In this document: piece after piece, positions 16,390 through 27,133 of the stretch
Position numbering within the stretch: the first letter of the stretch is position 1
How the letters are laid out: each line of letters starts with the position of its first letter
Origin: Luteimicrobium sp042670205
GTDB lineage: Bacteria > Actinomycetota > Actinomycetes > Actinomycetales > Cellulomonadaceae
Reading direction: 5' to 3'
Length of the DNA stretch: 64,000 nt
Assembly: GCF_042670205.1 (NCBI RefSeq)
Contig: NZ_JBHUWD010000003.1
Coordinates: 94,652-158,651, forward strand
Position numbers and translations under genes: made by a program
The notes under the pieces: model-generated
What the model was told of the DNA's origin: nothing
The model's input: only the letters and a program-made list of their open reading frames with translations
The model's database searches: none

Positions 16390-18945
16390 TCAGCCCAGGT
16401 CAGCCCGCTGGGAGATCCCCAGCTTCTGCATGGCCCGGTAGAGATGGCTCTCGACCGTCCGCACGGACACGAAGAGCCGGCTCGCGATCTCCCGGTTGCT
16501 CAGGCCGTCGCGCGCGAGGTCGACGATCTCCTCCTCGCGGACCGTGAGCGGCACGACGGGGGCGAGACCAGCCCCCTCGTCCGCCGCGTGTCCTGTGAGC
16601 GCCGCGACCTCCGCGTCGGTGAGGTCCTGCCCGCGTTCTCGGACGGCCGCCTCCCGGGCGGTCGCGATCGCGACCTGCCGCAGGGGTCCGCTGAACCGGA
16701 GGGGCCGCAGCGACTCGAGGATCTCAGTGCTGGTGCCGCGCGACATCCTCCGCTGGAGCCGCAGCAACGGCGCGAGCAGCGGCACCTCGACGTCGTGCAC
16801 GACCTGTTCGAGCGCCGCGAGCCGGTCGAGGTCGAGGCGGGCCGGGGTGAGCGCCCAGCACATGGCCGCCGACATCGTCTTGCCCTCGGCACGGAGCCGT
16901 TCCCCTGCCGCCCACAGGGGCTCGCCGTCGGGGGTGCCGCCGTCGAGCGCGGACGTGACCTCCATCCGCGCCCAGGGCCGGATGAAGTCGAGGGTGAGCG
17001 CGTAGGGGCGCGGTGTGGCCTCGAGCTCGTCGAGGAGCATCCGGGCGAGCTCGCCGTGGCCCTGCCGAGCGTGCAGGACGGCCGCGAGCCCGAAGATGCG
17101 CTCGTCGAAACCGCTGTGCAGCGGCCCGCAGCGTCCGAGCCGCAGCACGACGCTCAGCGCCCGCAGGGCCGTCGCCCCGTCACCCTGCACGTACAGCGCG
17201 GTCGCGAGCCCGCGCGCGGCGAGCCGGACCCCGAAGGGGCTCAGCTCGTCGTTCGCGGCGCTGACCTGTGCCCGCGCCCACGCGACGGCGTCCTCGACCC
17301 TCCCGGCCAGGAGGAGCGCGTCGCCGCGCAAGGCGTCCAGACGATCCGTGTAGGGGCGCTGGTACCTCGACCCCTCCCAGCCGTCGAGCAGGTCGAGGGC
17401 GAGGTCGGGCTGGCCCTCCTCGACGGCGCGCTGGACCCGGAGGATCGTCGCGTAGCCGCGCAGGGGTCCGGGGACGGCGGCGTCGTCGAACGCGGCGAGG
17501 TCCGCGGGGTCCCCGAGCCCGGTGCCGCCTTCGTAGACCGCCTCGAGGTACCGCAGGAACGGCTCTCCCACACCCTCGACGACGAGCTTTCCCGACGGTC
17601 CGGCGTCGTGCAGCAGCCCCTCGCGGACGCTGCCGCCCTGGAGCGCCGTCCACTGGGCACGGAGCATCACGAAGGCGCCGATCTCGTCGGGGTCGTCCGT
17701 GCTCGACGGCGCGGTGCCGCTGAGGATCGCGTCGACGTCGACCTGGGCGTACCCGTCGAGGAGGAACAGCCGCAGCAGCGGGAGCGCGCTCGCGACGTCA
17801 CGCCGGGACGCCCACGCCCGCGACCACAGGCTCGCCTGCGCGCGGACGGACTCCGTGATGATCGCGACCTGCTGGTGCACGGGCCGGTCGTGGGGGTCGG
17901 CGGCGTCGTCGGCGTGCTCGACGAGCGCCGCGAGGCTCGACGGCGCAGTCCGCCCCGGGCCGGCCGCGGCGTCGGTCGTTCCTCCGCCGCCGAGCAGGTC
18001 GTCCGCCCGCTCGCGCAGGACAGCCCGTCGCGCCGCGGTGAGCTGCAGGCGCAACGCCTGCCCGAGGACCGGCGGGCTGACCGCGACCCTCCCCGCGGGC
18101 GGGCGTTCGTCGACGACGATCCGGCCGGCCGCGTCGAGCGCAGCCAGCACGTCGTCACCGAGCAGCGCCCGTGCCTGGTCCACGCCGAGCAGTCCGAACC
18201 AGGCGAGCGTCTCGAGGCCGCGCCGCAGCTCGGAGGGTGTCCCCGCGAGGAGTCCCTGGACCACGGACTCGGTGGGGACGTTCTCGAGCGCGCCGGTCTG
18301 GGCCCACCGGCCGTCGACGCGCGCGATCGCGCCCGCCGCCCGCGCGGCGGAGACGAACGCCTCGACGGCGCGCGGGTTGCCGCCCGTCCGGCCCGCGACC
18401 GTCGCCGCGAGCCCGCCTTCGACGCTCCCCTGCAGGACGTCGTCGAACAGCGCGACGACGTCGTTGACCTGCAGCGGCGTCACCGGCACGCAGACGGCAC
18501 CGCGCACGAGCGGCACCCAGGGGCCGTCGTCGGGCAGGACGGCGGACGGCAGCGTCGTGACCACGCGGACCTGGTGGCGGCGCTGGCGCGCGACGGCAGC
18601 GACGACGGCGCGGGACGGGCCGTCGAGGAGGTGGACGTCGTCGACGAGGACGACGCCGCGCGCTCCGAGCGCCTCGGCCAGGGCGGCCGTGGCCTCGGGG
18701 ACGCCCCAACGTCCGGAGGTGCGCGGTGCGAGCACCGGGTGGCTGAGGAAACCGCCGAGCGGCACCGGGTCGCCGCCCGTGCCGACGAGCTCCACGACCG
18801 CCGCGCCCGAGACCCGCAGCGGCTCTGCGAGGGCGTGCAGCACGGTGCTCCGGCCTGAGCCGGTGTCCCCGACGAGCAGGACGTCCTGGCCGGAACGGAC
18901 CCCCTGCAGCGCGGTGTCGAGGACGTCCTGGTGGACGAACGTCAC
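16390..18945 (-). CDS. Large LuxR-family regulator with N-terminal AAA-like ATPase domain
   Basis: The 851-residue protein has an N-terminal P-loop domain, a long helical (TPR-like) middle and a C-terminal LuxR helix-turn-helix (LTVREEEIVDLARDGLSNRE, about 785-845). This layout is that of LAL-type regulators. The Walker A box reads GDTGSGRST: the invariant lysine is arginine. Walker B is intact (VVLVDDVHLL). The gene converges on the SipW cluster, with 69 bases between stops, so control of that cluster is plausible. No sensor domain is visible. Confidence 0.82.
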   Translation of the reverse strand: MTFVHQDVLDTALQGVRSGQDVLLVGDTGSGRSTVLHALAEPLRVSGAAVVELVGTGGDPVPLGGFLSHPVLAPRTSGRWGVPEATAALAEALGARGVVLVDDVHLLDGPSRAVVAAVARQRRHQVRVVTTLPSAVLPDDGPWVPLVRGAVCVPVTPLQVNDVVALFDDVLQGSVEGGLAATVAGRTGGNPRAVEAFVSAARAAGAIARVDGRWAQTGALENVPTESVVQGLLAGTPSELRRGLETLAWFGLLGVDQARALLGDDVLAALDAAGRIVVDERPPAGRVAVSPPVLGQALRLQLTAARRAVLRERADDLLGGGGTTDAAAGPGRTAPSSLAALVEHADDAADPHDRPVHQQVAIITESVRAQASLWSRAWASRRDVASALPLLRLFLLDGYAQVDVDAILSGTAPSSTDDPDEIGAFVMLRAQWTALQGGSVREGLLHDAGPSGKLVVEGVGEPFLRYLEAVYEGGTGLGDPADLAAFDDAAVPGPLRGYATILRVQRAVEEGQPDLALDLLDGWEGSRYQRPYTDRLDALRGDALLLAGRVEDAVAWARAQVSAANDELSPFGVRLAARGLATALYVQGDGATALRALSVVLRLGRCGPLHSGFDERIFGLAAVLHARQGHGELARMLLDELEATPRPYALTLDFIRPWARMEVTSALDGGTPDGEPLWAAGERLRAEGKTMSAAMCWALTPARLDLDRLAALEQVVHDVEVPLLAPLLRLQRRMSRGTSTEILESLRPLRFSGPLRQVAIATAREAAVRERGQDLTDAEVAALTGHAADEGAGLAPVVPLTVREEEIVDLARDGLSNREIASRLFVSVRTVESHLYRAMQKLGISQRADLG

Positions 18946-19100
18946 GCGGCCTCCCCGGTCCGGTTCACGGTGCTGGTCCCGCGCCCAGCATCGCCCGTGC
19001 CCTCACGGACGGCATCCTGACCAGCGCGCGGACCGTCGGGAGCCGGCCAGACGAGAGCATTTGCAACCGACCCGTCCCAATGCGAGTACAGTGCTGGCGA

Positions 19101-19116
19101 CGTGACCGCCGTCACG
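19101..19116. promoter_or_regulatory. Crp/GlxR-like binding site upstream of acs
   Basis: CGTGA-N6-TCACG keeps the inner four bases of both half-sites of the actinobacterial Crp/GlxR consensus (TGTGA-N6-TCACA). It overlaps the expected -35 region of the -10 at 19126. The Crp gene is at 63241-63918, and acs is a known type of target of this regulator family in actinobacteria. Confidence 0.5.
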
Positions 19117-19125
19117 CGGGCGCAC

Positions 19126-19131
19126 TAGGCT
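19126..19131 (+). promoter_or_regulatory. Probable -10 element of acs
   Basis: TAGGCT lies 47 bases before the acs start, giving a leader of about 40 bases. A second possible promoter (TTGCAA at 19061, TACAGT at 19087) has a long spacer and is weaker. Confidence 0.4.
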
Positions 19132-19178
19132 CGCAGGACGACGACCGCACCAGAGTCGATGCGAAAACGGAGGACGAC

Positions 19179-21182
<2,004 letters not shown>

Positions 21183-21190
21183 GAACGCGT

Positions 21191-21224
21191 CGCCCGCGCC
21201 ACCCGTGAGGGGGAGGCGCGGGCG
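21191..21224 (+). terminator. Terminator-like hairpin after acs
   Basis: CGCCCGCGCC (21191-21200) and GGCGCGGGCG (21215-21224) form a perfect 10-bp stem with a 14-base loop, nine bases after the acs stop. There is no T-run, as is usual in this GC-rich DNA. Confidence 0.5.
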
Positions 21225-21248
21225 CGTCGGCCTCGGCAGACTGGGACG

Positions 21249-22577
21249 ATGCCGGAGCAGCCGCTCGTCCGCGCCGCCGACGCGGCGCCGTCCGCCACCC
21301 CGCGGTGGGGTGCCCGGACGGTCCGCGCCGGCGTGTACCTGGTGCTCGGCGGGATCGTCGCGGTCGCGTACGGGCTGCTGGCGCAGGCCTTCGTGACGAT
21401 CCTCCGGCGCCCCGAGAGCCCCACGCTCGCGGTCCTGGTGCTCGCAGGCCTCACCGCGGTGCTCGGCGCGATCCCCCCGTTCCTCGGGTCGGTCCGGACC
21501 CTCGAGGTCCTCGCGGTCCGCACGTTCCTCGACGTCGACCTCCCCGTCCCGTCGGGGGCACCGCCCACGGCCGCGACCCGGTGGCGCGCGGCGAGCTGGT
21601 ACGGGCTGCACCTGCTGCTGGGCGCGGCCGTCGTCGGGGGGCTGATGATCCTCGTCCCGATCGCGATCCAGCTCGGCTTCGGCGCCCTCGGCGCCGACGT
21701 CCTGGGCGCGGGCACGCCCGTGCCGTGGGACTCAATCCCCCCGGTGGGCTGGGCGGCGATCGCCGTCGCGATGCTCCTCGCCGTCCCGCTCGTCACCGTG
21801 GGCGGCGCCGCGGTGCTGCGGCAGGCGGCGCCCGCGCTCCTCGGCCCCGACCAGGCGGAGCGGATCGCCGAGCTCGAAGCGGGCGGACGTCGTCAGGCCG
21901 AGCGAGCCCGGCTCGCCCAGGAGCTCCACGACAGCGTCGGGCACGCGCTCACCGTCACCACGCTCCAGGCCGCCGCCGCGGCCCGCACCCTCGACCGCGA
22001 CCCCGACGCCGCGCGCCGTGCTCTCGCCGCGATCGAGGAGACCGGACGCTCAGCCCTCGCCGACCTCGACCACGTCCTCGGGCTGCTGCGCGCCGGCCCG
22101 CGGTCGGTCGCGCCCGACCTCCACCACACCGCGCGCACCCTCGACGACGTCCCCGACCTCGTCGCGCAGGTGCGCGCCGGCGGCACCGACGTGACGCTCG
22201 GCCCGCTCCCCGGCTCCCGCCCGGGCGGCCGCGAGGTACCCCGCGCCGTCTCGCACGAGGCGTACCGCGTGGTCCAGGAAGCCGTGACCAACGCCGTCAG
22301 GCACGCGCCCGGTGCTCCGGTCACCGTGCGGGTGTCCGTCGAGGGCGACGCGCTCCGGGTCGAGGTCGTCAACGCCCGTGGCGCGGGGACGCCGGCGCGC
22401 GCCAGCAGCGCCCGCCGCCCCGGCGGCGTGGGCCGCTACGGCGTGTCCGGGATGCGCGACCGGGTCGAGGCTCTCGGGGGCCGGCTCGAGGCGGGGCCCG
22501 ACGGCGCCGGCTGGGCCGTGCGTGCCACGTTCCCCCTCCTCGCCCGCACGGGCCCGAACCGACCGGAGGCCCTGTGA
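21249..22577 (+). CDS. Sensor histidine kinase, HisKA_3 (NarL/DesK-type)
   Basis: The 442-residue protein has four or more membrane helices in its first 190 residues, then a HisKA_3 dimerisation helix (ARLAQELHDSVGHALTVT, phospho-accepting His near 228) and a HATPase domain (HEAYRVVQEAVTNAVRHA; GVGRYGVSGMRDRVEALGG). No extracytoplasmic sensor domain stands out. It is translationally coupled (GTGA) to the response regulator at 22574, which is its partner. The signal is unknown. Confidence 0.9.
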   Translation: MPEQPLVRAADAAPSATPRWGARTVRAGVYLVLGGIVAVAYGLLAQAFVTILRRPESPTLAVLVLAGLTAVLGAIPPFLGSVRTLEVLAVRTFLDVDLPVPSGAPPTAATRWRAASWYGLHLLLGAAVVGGLMILVPIAIQLGFGALGADVLGAGTPVPWDSIPPVGWAAIAVAMLLAVPLVTVGGAAVLRQAAPALLGPDQAERIAELEAGGRRQAERARLAQELHDSVGHALTVTTLQAAAAARTLDRDPDAARRALAAIEETGRSALADLDHVLGLLRAGPRSVAPDLHHTARTLDDVPDLVAQVRAGGTDVTLGPLPGSRPGGREVPRAVSHEAYRVVQEAVTNAVRHAPGAPVTVRVSVEGDALRVEVVNARGAGTPARASSARRPGGVGRYGVSGMRDRVEALGGRLEAGPDGAGWAVRATFPLLARTGPNRPEAL

Positions 22578-23215
22578 CCACCCGCGTGGCGATCGTCGAC
22601 GACGAGCCGCTGGTCCGCGCCGGCCTGCGGACGATCATCGACCTCGAGAACGGCCTGGAGGTCGTCGGCGAGGCGGGCGACGGCGCGGACGTCCTCGCGC
22701 TCGTCGCCGAGACGCAGCCCGACGTCCTTCTCCTCGACGTCCGGATGCCGCGGGTCGACGGGATCACGGCCCTCCGCGCCCTGCTGTCCCGGCGCCCGGA
22801 CGCGCGGGTCCTCGTCGTGACGACGTTCGAGAACGACGACCACGTGCTCGACGCCCTGGCCGCAGGAGCGCAGGGGTTCCTCCTCAAGCGCGCGCGGCCC
22901 GACGAGATCGTGCACGCCGTGCGGGTCGTCGCCCGCGGCGAGTCCCTCGTCTTCCCCGACACGGTGCGACGGCTCGCGGCCGGCCGGACGCCGTCGGACG
23001 CGCTCCTGGAGGAGGCGCGGCTGACCGGCCGCGAGGCCGAGGTGCTGCGGCTCGTGGCCGCGGGGATGTCCAACCAGGAGATCGCGGCGTCGCTCTTCCT
23101 CGGCGTCGAGACGGTGCGGACGCACGTGGCGAACGTCCTCGCCAAGCTCGGTGTCCGGGACCGGACGCAGGCGGTCGTCCGGGCGTACGCGTCGGGGTTC
23201 GTCGTCCCGGGCTGA
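22574..23215 (+). CDS. NarL-family response regulator
   Basis: The 213-residue regulator has a receiver domain (VAIVDDEPLVRAGL; VLLLDVRMPRVDG with the phospho-accepting Asp; lysine in FLLKRARPDEI) and a C-terminal LuxR helix-turn-helix (LTGREAEVLRLVAAGMSNQE). It is the partner of the kinase overlapping its start. Targets are unknown; regulation of its own operon is common in this family. Confidence 0.92.
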   Translation: MTTRVAIVDDEPLVRAGLRTIIDLENGLEVVGEAGDGADVLALVAETQPDVLLLDVRMPRVDGITALRALLSRRPDARVLVVTTFENDDHVLDALAAGAQGFLLKRARPDEIVHAVRVVARGESLVFPDTVRRLAAGRTPSDALLEEARLTGREAEVLRLVAAGMSNQEIAASLFLGVETVRTHVANVLAKLGVRDRTQAVVRAYASGFVVPG

Positions 23216-23333
23216 CCGGCCGAACCGGGGCCCCGAGCTCGACGCCTCCCGCGAGGTAGCCGTCACCGCGGGCTCGACGTCCGCGCCGCTCGCCGGCGCC
23301 CTCTGACCGCCGTCCGGGGGCCGAGCGCCGCGG

Positions 23334-24014
23334 TCAGGTGCCGCTCGCGTCGAGGACGCAGATCGCGACCTGCACGCGGTTGTCGACGTCGAGCTTGGTG
23401 AAGATGTGGCCCACGTGCGCCTTCACGGTCGGCACGCTCAGGTAGAGCTCGGAGGCGATCTGCGCGTTGCTGAGCCCGCGCGCGACGGCCTCCGCGATCT
23501 CCCGCTCCCGGTCGGTGAGGCGATCGAGCCGTTGACGCGCCCGGGCGGACCGGCCCGGTTCCTGCTGCTTCTTGACCCGTTCGATGAGGGTCGCGACGAC
23601 CGCGGGCGAGAGCATGGGCTCCCCCGCCGCCACGCGTCGCACCGCCTCGACGATGTCGGCCGGCGGCGTGTCCTTGAGCAGGAAGCCGGCCGCCCCGGCG
23701 ACGAGCGACCGGACCACGTGGTCGTCGGCGCCGAACGTCGTGAGCACGATGACGCGCGGCGGCGACGCCACCGACCGCAGCCGGGCCGTCGCCTCGATGC
23801 CGTCCATGACGGGCATGCGGATGTCCATGAGCACGACGTCGGGCCGCTGCTCCTCGACGAGCGCGAGCGCGGCCCGGCCGTCGTCCGCCTGCCCGACGAT
23901 CTCCAGGTCGGGAGCGCCACCGAGGATCAGCCCGAGGCCGCTGCGGACGAGGGGGTCGTCGTCGACGAGCACCACCCGGATCGGCATCCCCGCGGTGATG
24001 CCCTCGTCGCTCAT
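23334..24014 (-). CDS. NarL-family response regulator (second system)
   Basis: The 226-residue regulator has receiver motifs (VVLVDDDPLVRSGL; VVLMDIRMPVMDG; lysine in FLLKDTPPADI) and a LuxR-type helix-turn-helix (LTDREREIAEAVARGLSNAQ). The ATG at 24014 overlaps the kinase stop (ATGA), so it is preferred to the ATG at 24032. It converges on the first response regulator. The likely target is the divergently transcribed ABC exporter beyond the kinase gene; this is inference. Confidence 0.9.
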   Translation of the reverse strand: MSDEGITAGMPIRVVLVDDDPLVRSGLGLILGGAPDLEIVGQADDGRAALALVEEQRPDVVLMDIRMPVMDGIEATARLRSVASPPRVIVLTTFGADDHVVRSLVAGAAGFLLKDTPPADIVEAVRRVAAGEPMLSPAVVATLIERVKKQQEPGRSARARQRLDRLTDREREIAEAVARGLSNAQIASELYLSVPTVKAHVGHIFTKLDVDNRVQVAICVLDASGT

Positions 24015-25165
24015 GCCTGCCATGGGAGCCATGCTTCCAGGACGAACGCGCCCGGGTCCTCCCGGACCTCCAGCCGGCCGCCGGCGAGCTCGACGCGTTC
24101 GCGCATCCCGACCAGCCCCAGCCCGGCGCCGGTCGCGGCGGTGGGGTCGGCGAGGCCGTTGCGCCCGTTCCGCACGACGACGTGGAGCCAGCCGTCCGGC
24201 GCGCCCCCGACCTCGACGGTCACGGGCGAGCCGGGCGCGTGCTTGCGCGCGTTCGTCAGCCCCTCCTGGACGAGCCGGTAGACGGTGCGGCCGATCCGGT
24301 CCGGCACCGCGGCCGGGTCGGGGACGGTGTCGTCGAGCCGGACCCGCATGCCCGTGGCCGTGGCCTCGTCGACGAGCGCGCTCAGGTCGACGAGCGTCGG
24401 CTGCGGCCGGGTCGGCTCCGTCGCGCGCAACACGCCCAGCACCTCCCGCAGCTCGGCGAGCGCCTCGTGCGCCTTCTCGGAGACGAGCGACGCCGTCTCC
24501 CGGACCTGCTCGGGCGAGAGGTCGGTCCGGTACGCCAGCGCCCCGGCGTGCATGCTGATGAGGGAGATGCGGTGGGCGAGGACGTCGTGCATCTCGCGGG
24601 CGATGCGTTCACGCTCGAGCGCGCGACCCTGCTCGACGCGCAGCTCCTGCCGCTGCTCGGCCTGGTCGGCACGGTCCCGCAGGGACCAGAGGAGCTCGCG
24701 GCGCGAGCCGACGTACATGCCCCAGAGCGCGAGCGCGCCCGTGACGATGACGGCGAACAGGACGTTGAGCCACCACGACTCGTCGTTGGCGTCCGGGACG
24801 ACGAGGTCGAAGCAGGCGCCTGCCGCCACGCTCAGGGCGCCGACCCCGACGATCCGCGGGAGGTCGCGCCGGGTCGCGAGGGAGACGAGCGCGAGCGCCG
24901 AGGGCCCCACCGCGGCCGACGACACCGCGGTCGCCAGGGCCAGGGCGACCGCCGTCGCGGTGGGGCGCCGCCGGCGGCCGAGGACGAACACGAACGACCC
25001 GATGCCGAGCGCGAGGTCGACCCAGACCAGCCACGGACGCGAGTCCATCTCGTGCTCCACCGACTGGGACCACGTCACGAAGGACACGAGGGCGCAGAGA
25101 GCCAGCCGCCACGTCCGACCCCACCGCGTCAGCGGGGGCGCATAGGGGTCGGGGGCGGTCGGCAC
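24011..25165 (-). CDS. Sensor histidine kinase, HisKA_3 (second system)
   Basis: The 384-residue kinase has about four to five membrane helices (to about residue 150), a HisKA_3 helix (RIAREMHDVLAHRISLISMH) and a HATPase domain (VYRLVQEGLTNARKHA; GAGLGLVGMRERVELAGG). The GTG at 25165 lies six bases after TAGGGT (25172-25177 on this strand), a leaderless arrangement, so the in-frame GTG at 25171 touching the -10 is rejected. The gene is divergent from an ABC exporter, a pairing typical of systems that sense the exporter's substrate. Confidence 0.9.
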   Translation of the reverse strand: MPTAPDPYAPPLTRWGRTWRLALCALVSFVTWSQSVEHEMDSRPWLVWVDLALGIGSFVFVLGRRRRPTATAVALALATAVSSAAVGPSALALVSLATRRDLPRIVGVGALSVAAGACFDLVVPDANDESWWLNVLFAVIVTGALALWGMYVGSRRELLWSLRDRADQAEQRQELRVEQGRALERERIAREMHDVLAHRISLISMHAGALAYRTDLSPEQVRETASLVSEKAHEALAELREVLGVLRATEPTRPQPTLVDLSALVDEATATGMRVRLDDTVPDPAAVPDRIGRTVYRLVQEGLTNARKHAPGSPVTVEVGGAPDGWLHVVVRNGRNGLADPTAATGAGLGLVGMRERVELAGGRLEVREDPGAFVLEAWLPWQA

Positions 25166-25171
25166 TCTCAC

Positions 25172-25177
25172 ACCCTA
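25172..25177 (-). promoter_or_regulatory. Leaderless -10 element of the second kinase/regulator operon
   Basis: TAGGGT on the minus strand is followed by GTGAGA and the GTG start at 25165. It lies in the divergent region shared with the ABC exporter gene. Confidence 0.5.
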
Positions 25178-25295
25178 GGAGCGGGGGCCGCGCGCGGCAG
25201 CAGGCCCAGGTCTCGGACGGCGTCCGACTTTGGTATCGGGCACGTCCAGCCCGAGGTCCGATGTGCGGCACCCGTGCGCCGACCAGGCTGGAGCC

Positions 25296-26210
25296 ATGAT
25301 CACCTTCGAGAACGTGAGCAAGAGGTACGGGGGCTTCACCGCCGTCGACGACGTGTCGTTCGTCGCCCGGTCCGGCCGCGTCACCGGCTTCCTCGGGCCG
25401 AACGGCGCGGGCAAGTCCACGAGCATGCGCATCATGGCGGGGCTGACGCTCCCGGACCGTGGTGTCGCCACGATCGGCGGCCACAAGTACGCCGACATCC
25501 CCAACCCGGGGCGCCACGTCGGCATCCTGCTCGACGCGTCGGCCCAGCACGCGGGGCGCACCGGCCGCGAGGTCCTCGCCGTCTCCGCGATGACGATGGG
25601 GCTCCCCGAGTCACGCGTCGACGAGATGCTGGAGACCGTCGGCCTCACGCCGTCGGAGGCCAAGCGCCGTGTCAAGAACTACTCGCTCGGCATGCGCCAG
25701 CGGCTCGGCATCGCCAACGCGCTGATCGGCAAGCCGTCCGTCCTCATCCTCGACGAGCCCGCGAACGGCCTCGACCCCGCGGGCATCCACTGGATGCGCG
25801 GGCTCCTCCGCGACTTCGCGGCCGAGGGCGGCACCGTCCTCCTGTCGTCGCACCTCCTGCACGAGGTCGAGATGATCGCCGACGACATGGTCCTCATCGG
25901 CCGTGGCCGCATCGTCGCGCAGGGAACCAAGCAGGAGCTGCTGCGCACCGCCGGGACCTTCGTCCGCGCCGACGACCCGCGCCTGCTGGCGAAGGTCCTC
26001 AACGACGCCGGCATCGCCGCGACCCCGTCCGGCGACGGCGGTCTGCGCACCGAGGCGGAGCCGGTCGCGGTCGGCCGCGCCGCCGCAGCGGCGGGGGTCG
26101 TCCTCGTCGAGCTGCGCCCCGCGGAGGGCGCCGGCCTGGAGGAGATGTTCCTCCAGCTCACCGCGTCCGACGCCCGCGAGAACGTGACCATCGAAGGAGC
26201 AGCAGCATGA
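25296..26210 (+). CDS. ABC transporter ATP-binding protein
   Basis: The 304-residue ATPase has Walker A (GPNGAGKST, about 34-42), the signature (YSLGMRQRLG, about 129-138), Walker B (VLILDEPANGLD) and the H-loop (LLSSHLLHE). A C-terminal 80-residue extension is typical of drug or bacitracin-type exporters. It works with the permease encoded immediately downstream (ATGA overlap). Regulation by the divergent two-component system is likely. Confidence 0.93.
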   Translation: MITFENVSKRYGGFTAVDDVSFVARSGRVTGFLGPNGAGKSTSMRIMAGLTLPDRGVATIGGHKYADIPNPGRHVGILLDASAQHAGRTGREVLAVSAMTMGLPESRVDEMLETVGLTPSEAKRRVKNYSLGMRQRLGIANALIGKPSVLILDEPANGLDPAGIHWMRGLLRDFAAEGGTVLLSSHLLHEVEMIADDMVLIGRGRIVAQGTKQELLRTAGTFVRADDPRLLAKVLNDAGIAATPSGDGGLRTEAEPVAVGRAAAAAGVVLVELRPAEGAGLEEMFLQLTASDARENVTIEGAAA

Positions 26211-27016
26211 CCACCCTCGCCGCCCCCGGCACCCTTCCCACGGGCCCGGGCGCCACCCCGGACGTCCTCGACGTCTCGGGCACCCGTCCGGTCCCCATGA
26301 CCCGCCTCATCCGGGTCGAGATGCGCAAGATGCGCGACACCCGGTCCGGGACGTGGCTGCTGTCGCTGGTCGGCGCGGTCGCGGTGCTGGTCACCGCCGG
26401 CTTCTTCGTCTTCGGCGACCAGGACGACCGGACCTTCCTCAACCTGCTCTCGATGGCCGGCATCCCGCTCGGCTTCGCGCTCCCGGTCCTCGGCATCCTG
26501 CTGATCTGCTCCGAGTGGGGCCAGCGGACCGCCCTCGTGACGTTCACCCTGACGCCGCACCGCGAGCGGGTCCTCGGCGCGAAGGTCGCCGCGGCCCTGC
26601 TGTTCGCCGTCGGCGGCATCCTGGTCGCCTCGATCCCGGCGGCGATCCTCGCCTCGGTCGGCGGCGCCGCCGAGCCGTGGGACGGCGTCACCGTCGCCGT
26701 CCTGGCCCGGGTCCTCCTCGCGTTCGTCCTCGGCGTCGTCTGGGGTCTCGCGTTCGGCGCGGCCCTGCTCAACTCGGCCCTCGCGATCGTCGCGTACTTC
26801 CTCGTCCCGACGCTCATCAGCATCGTCGGCGGGATCTGGAGCGGTGCCGGCGACACGCTCCAGTGGTTCGACCTCAACCAGTCGAGCTCGGTGCTGTACG
26901 ACTCCGGGTCGGTGACCGGCGCCCAGTGGGCCCACCTGGCGACGGGCGTCCTCGTGTGGGTCGTCGTGCCCGCGGTGATCGGCACCTGGCGCGTGCTGCG
27001 CTCCGAGGTGAAGTAG
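26207..27016 (+). CDS. ABC-2 type permease
   Basis: The 269-residue protein has six hydrophobic segments starting after an N-terminal amphipathic helix (RLIRVEMRKMRDTRSGTWLL), the usual entry of ABC-2 permeases. It forms an exporter with the ATPase upstream. The substrate is unknown; antibiotics or lipids are usual for this class. A long hairpin terminator follows 25 bases after the stop. Confidence 0.88.
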   Translation: MTTLAAPGTLPTGPGATPDVLDVSGTRPVPMTRLIRVEMRKMRDTRSGTWLLSLVGAVAVLVTAGFFVFGDQDDRTFLNLLSMAGIPLGFALPVLGILLICSEWGQRTALVTFTLTPHRERVLGAKVAAALLFAVGGILVASIPAAILASVGGAAEPWDGVTVAVLARVLLAFVLGVVWGLAFGAALLNSALAIVAYFLVPTLISIVGGIWSGAGDTLQWFDLNQSSSVLYDSGSVTGAQWAHLATGVLVWVVVPAVIGTWRVLRSEVK

Positions 27017-27041
27017 CCCGCTCCCCGGACGGCGCCCTCCA

Positions 27042-27075
27042 GCGGCACCCTCACCCCTGCGGGTGAGGGTGCCGC
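27042..27075 (+). terminator. Strong terminator after the ABC exporter
   Basis: A perfect 15-bp stem (GCGGCACCCTCACCC / GGGTGAGGGTGCCGC) with the loop CTGC lies 26 bases after the permease stop. It is one of the longest perfect hairpins in the window and ends the exporter operon. Confidence 0.75.
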
Positions 27076-27133
27076 CGTCAGGTTCCCCGGCAGGGGTGAT
27101 CCGGCCGGCCGGCCGCACGACGAGGGTCGAGAC

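Noticed and set aside
23303..23337. 8-bp inverted repeat between the two convergent response regulators
   Set aside because: It includes the stop codon of one regulator and has a 19-base loop; too weak to call a terminator.
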